From Paenibacillus uliginis N3/975 (lineage in GTDB: Bacteria; Bacillota; Bacilli; Paenibacillales; Paenibacillaceae): 64,000 nt of DNA. Where the stretch lies: assembly GCF_900177425.1 (NCBI RefSeq), contig NZ_LT840184.1, positions 6,105,948 through 6,169,947 on the forward strand, given 5' to 3'. Below are positions 61,469-64,000 of the stretch, in pieces (the first letter of the stretch is position 1; the number at the start of each line of letters is the position of its first letter). Under the pieces are notes generated by a model. That model did no database searches. It was not told the DNA's origin and was given only the letters and a program-made list of their open reading frames with translations. A program made the translations under genes and the position numbers.

Positions 61469-61554
61469 TGGTGGAGGATGATGGATTCGAACCACCGAAC
61501 CCGTACGGGAGCAGATTTACAGTCTGATGCGTTTGGCCACTTCGCTAATCCTCC
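61469..61554 (-). tRNA. tRNA-Tyr (GTA)
   Basis: Class II tRNA with a long variable arm; acceptor GGAGGAT/ATCCTCC, anticodon GTA in CAGACTGTAAATCTG, encoded CCA. Confidence 0.96.
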
Positions 61555-61565
61555 AGGATTAAAGG

Positions 61566-61638
<73 letters not shown>

Positions 61639-61713
61639 ATATTAAGTTTTTACAAAAAAACAGTGTGAAGCGATTTAACTTCGCACATGAATCCAACCAT
61701 TGAATATAATAAA

Positions 61714-61790
61714 TGGCGGAACTGACGGGATTCGAACCCGCGATCTCCTGCGTGACAGGCAGGCATGTTAGGCCTCTACACCACAGTTCC
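61714..61790 (-). tRNA. tRNA-Asp (GTC)
   Basis: Acceptor GGAACTG/CAGTTCC with discriminator G, anticodon GTC in CTGCCTGTCACGCAG, encoded CCA. Confidence 0.96.
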
Positions 61791-61804
61791 GCATTTAAAA
61801 TAAC

Positions 61805-61880
<76 letters not shown>

Positions 61881-61901
61881 GTATTCAATTCTAAAAATCA
61901 A

Positions 61902-61977
61902 TGGTGGAGGCTGAGGGGTTCGAACCCCCGACCCTCTGCTTGTAAGGCAGATGCTCTCCCAGCTGAGCTAAGCCTCC
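61902..61977 (-). tRNA. tRNA-Val (TAC)
   Basis: Acceptor GGAGGCT/AGCCTCC, anticodon TAC in CTGCCTTACAAGCAG, encoded CCA. Confidence 0.96.
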
Positions 61978-61986
61978 AGGTATGTA

Positions 61987-62063
61987 TGGTAGCGGCGGAG
62001 GGGATCGAACCCCCGACCTCACGGGTATGAACCGTACGCTCTAGCCAGCTGAGCTACACCGCC
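61987..62063 (-). tRNA. tRNA-Met (CAT), elongator type
   Basis: Acceptor GGCGGTG/CGCCGCT, anticodon CAT in TACGGTTCATACCCGTG, encoded CCA. The stem starts with a paired G, unlike the initiator. Confidence 0.94.
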
Positions 62064-62096
62064 ATATCAATACAGGATACATTCAGGTTATATTAA

Positions 62097-62188
62097 TGGC
62101 GGAGAGAGAGGGATTCGAACCCTCGCACCACTTACGCAGTCTAACCCCTTAGCAGAGGGTCCCCTTATAGCCACTTGGGTATCTCTCC
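62097..62188 (-). tRNA. tRNA-Ser (GCT)
   Basis: Class II tRNA with a long variable arm; acceptor GGAGAGA/TCTCTCC, anticodon GCT in CCCTCTGCTAAGGGG, encoded CCA. Confidence 0.96.
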
Positions 62189-62300
62189 ATCATAACCTTA
62201 TTGTAAGTTACAGAGATTGACTCCCTGAAAACTAGATACGAAACATCATTTGCGAATATTGCATATGCTTACGAAGTAGCTTCACTTCGTGAAACTTTTA
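62189..62300. other. Spacer between 23S rRNA and tRNA-Ser without a 5S gene
   Basis: About 110 bases with typical 23S trailer sequence (TAGTTTTCAGGGAG on minus) and a small hairpin (TTTCACGAAGTGAAG). It is too short and has no 5S-like core. Confidence 0.8.

Positions 62301-64000
<1,700 letters not shown>

Overview
The window looks like a chromosomal segment of a low-to-mid GC endospore-forming Bacillales, most probably Paenibacillus. This rests on gene order and families, not a database search: hprK-lgt-ppaX-acyltransferase-hisZGDBHAF-hisIE-hisJ-prs-TPR-trxB, a CotH/CotG-type spore coat pair, several ECF sigma/anti-sigma pairs, Fur-boxed siderophore transporters, and a 23S rRNA followed directly by a tRNA cluster.

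Layout. 0-8.4 kb: GH13 glucosidase; an ABC exporter plus two-component system operon; an NAD(P)-binding protein; a CBS protein; and a DEDDh-exonuclease-like domain fused to a membrane domain. 8.6-13.0 kb: an AT-rich iron island. A FecBCD-like importer is divergent from two mutually similar genes of unknown function, with a perfect 7-1-7 Fur box in between. 13.0-24.6 kb: mostly small stand-alone genes (methyltransferase, DUF3891, DUF4177, Nudix, VanZ-RDD fusion, erythromycin-esterase-like, XRE regulator) and one ECF sigma/anti-sigma pair. 24.8-28.2 kb: a decayed ECF sigma/peptidase-like module, then an intact ECF sigma/DUF4179 pair flanked by direct copies of a short dispersed repeat.

29.4-34.6 kb is the most unusual region. 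Six short, AT-rich accessory genes all lie on the minus strand: APH-like kinase, GNAT, alpha/beta hydrolase, a frameshifted GrpB-like gene, CPBP protease and a DUF6933-like protein. They are separated by five 150-170 nt imperfect palindromes. Each palindrome has short outer arms ending AAC/GTT, an asymmetric spacer, and conserved inner arms around TATTCACG or GTGTTCACG. This is the architecture of integron attC sites and gene cassettes, but no integrase lies in the window.

35.0-41.6 kb: a YfiY/YfiZ/YfhA-like siderophore importer with Fur boxes, the divergent cotH/cotG-like pair, a GNAT and small membrane proteins. 41.8-61.3 kb is conserved housekeeping: trxB, a TPR-HTH protein, an atypical prs, hisJ, the his operon with short HisG plus HisZ, an acyltransferase-3, yvoF-like, ppaX, lgt, hprK, an MsmX-type sugar ABC ATPase and a PucR/CdaR-type regulator. 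The window ends with eight tRNA genes (Lys, Tyr, Phe, Asp, Thr, Val, Met, Ser in plus-strand order, all on minus) and the 3' part of a 23S rRNA gene; no 5S gene is visible between them.
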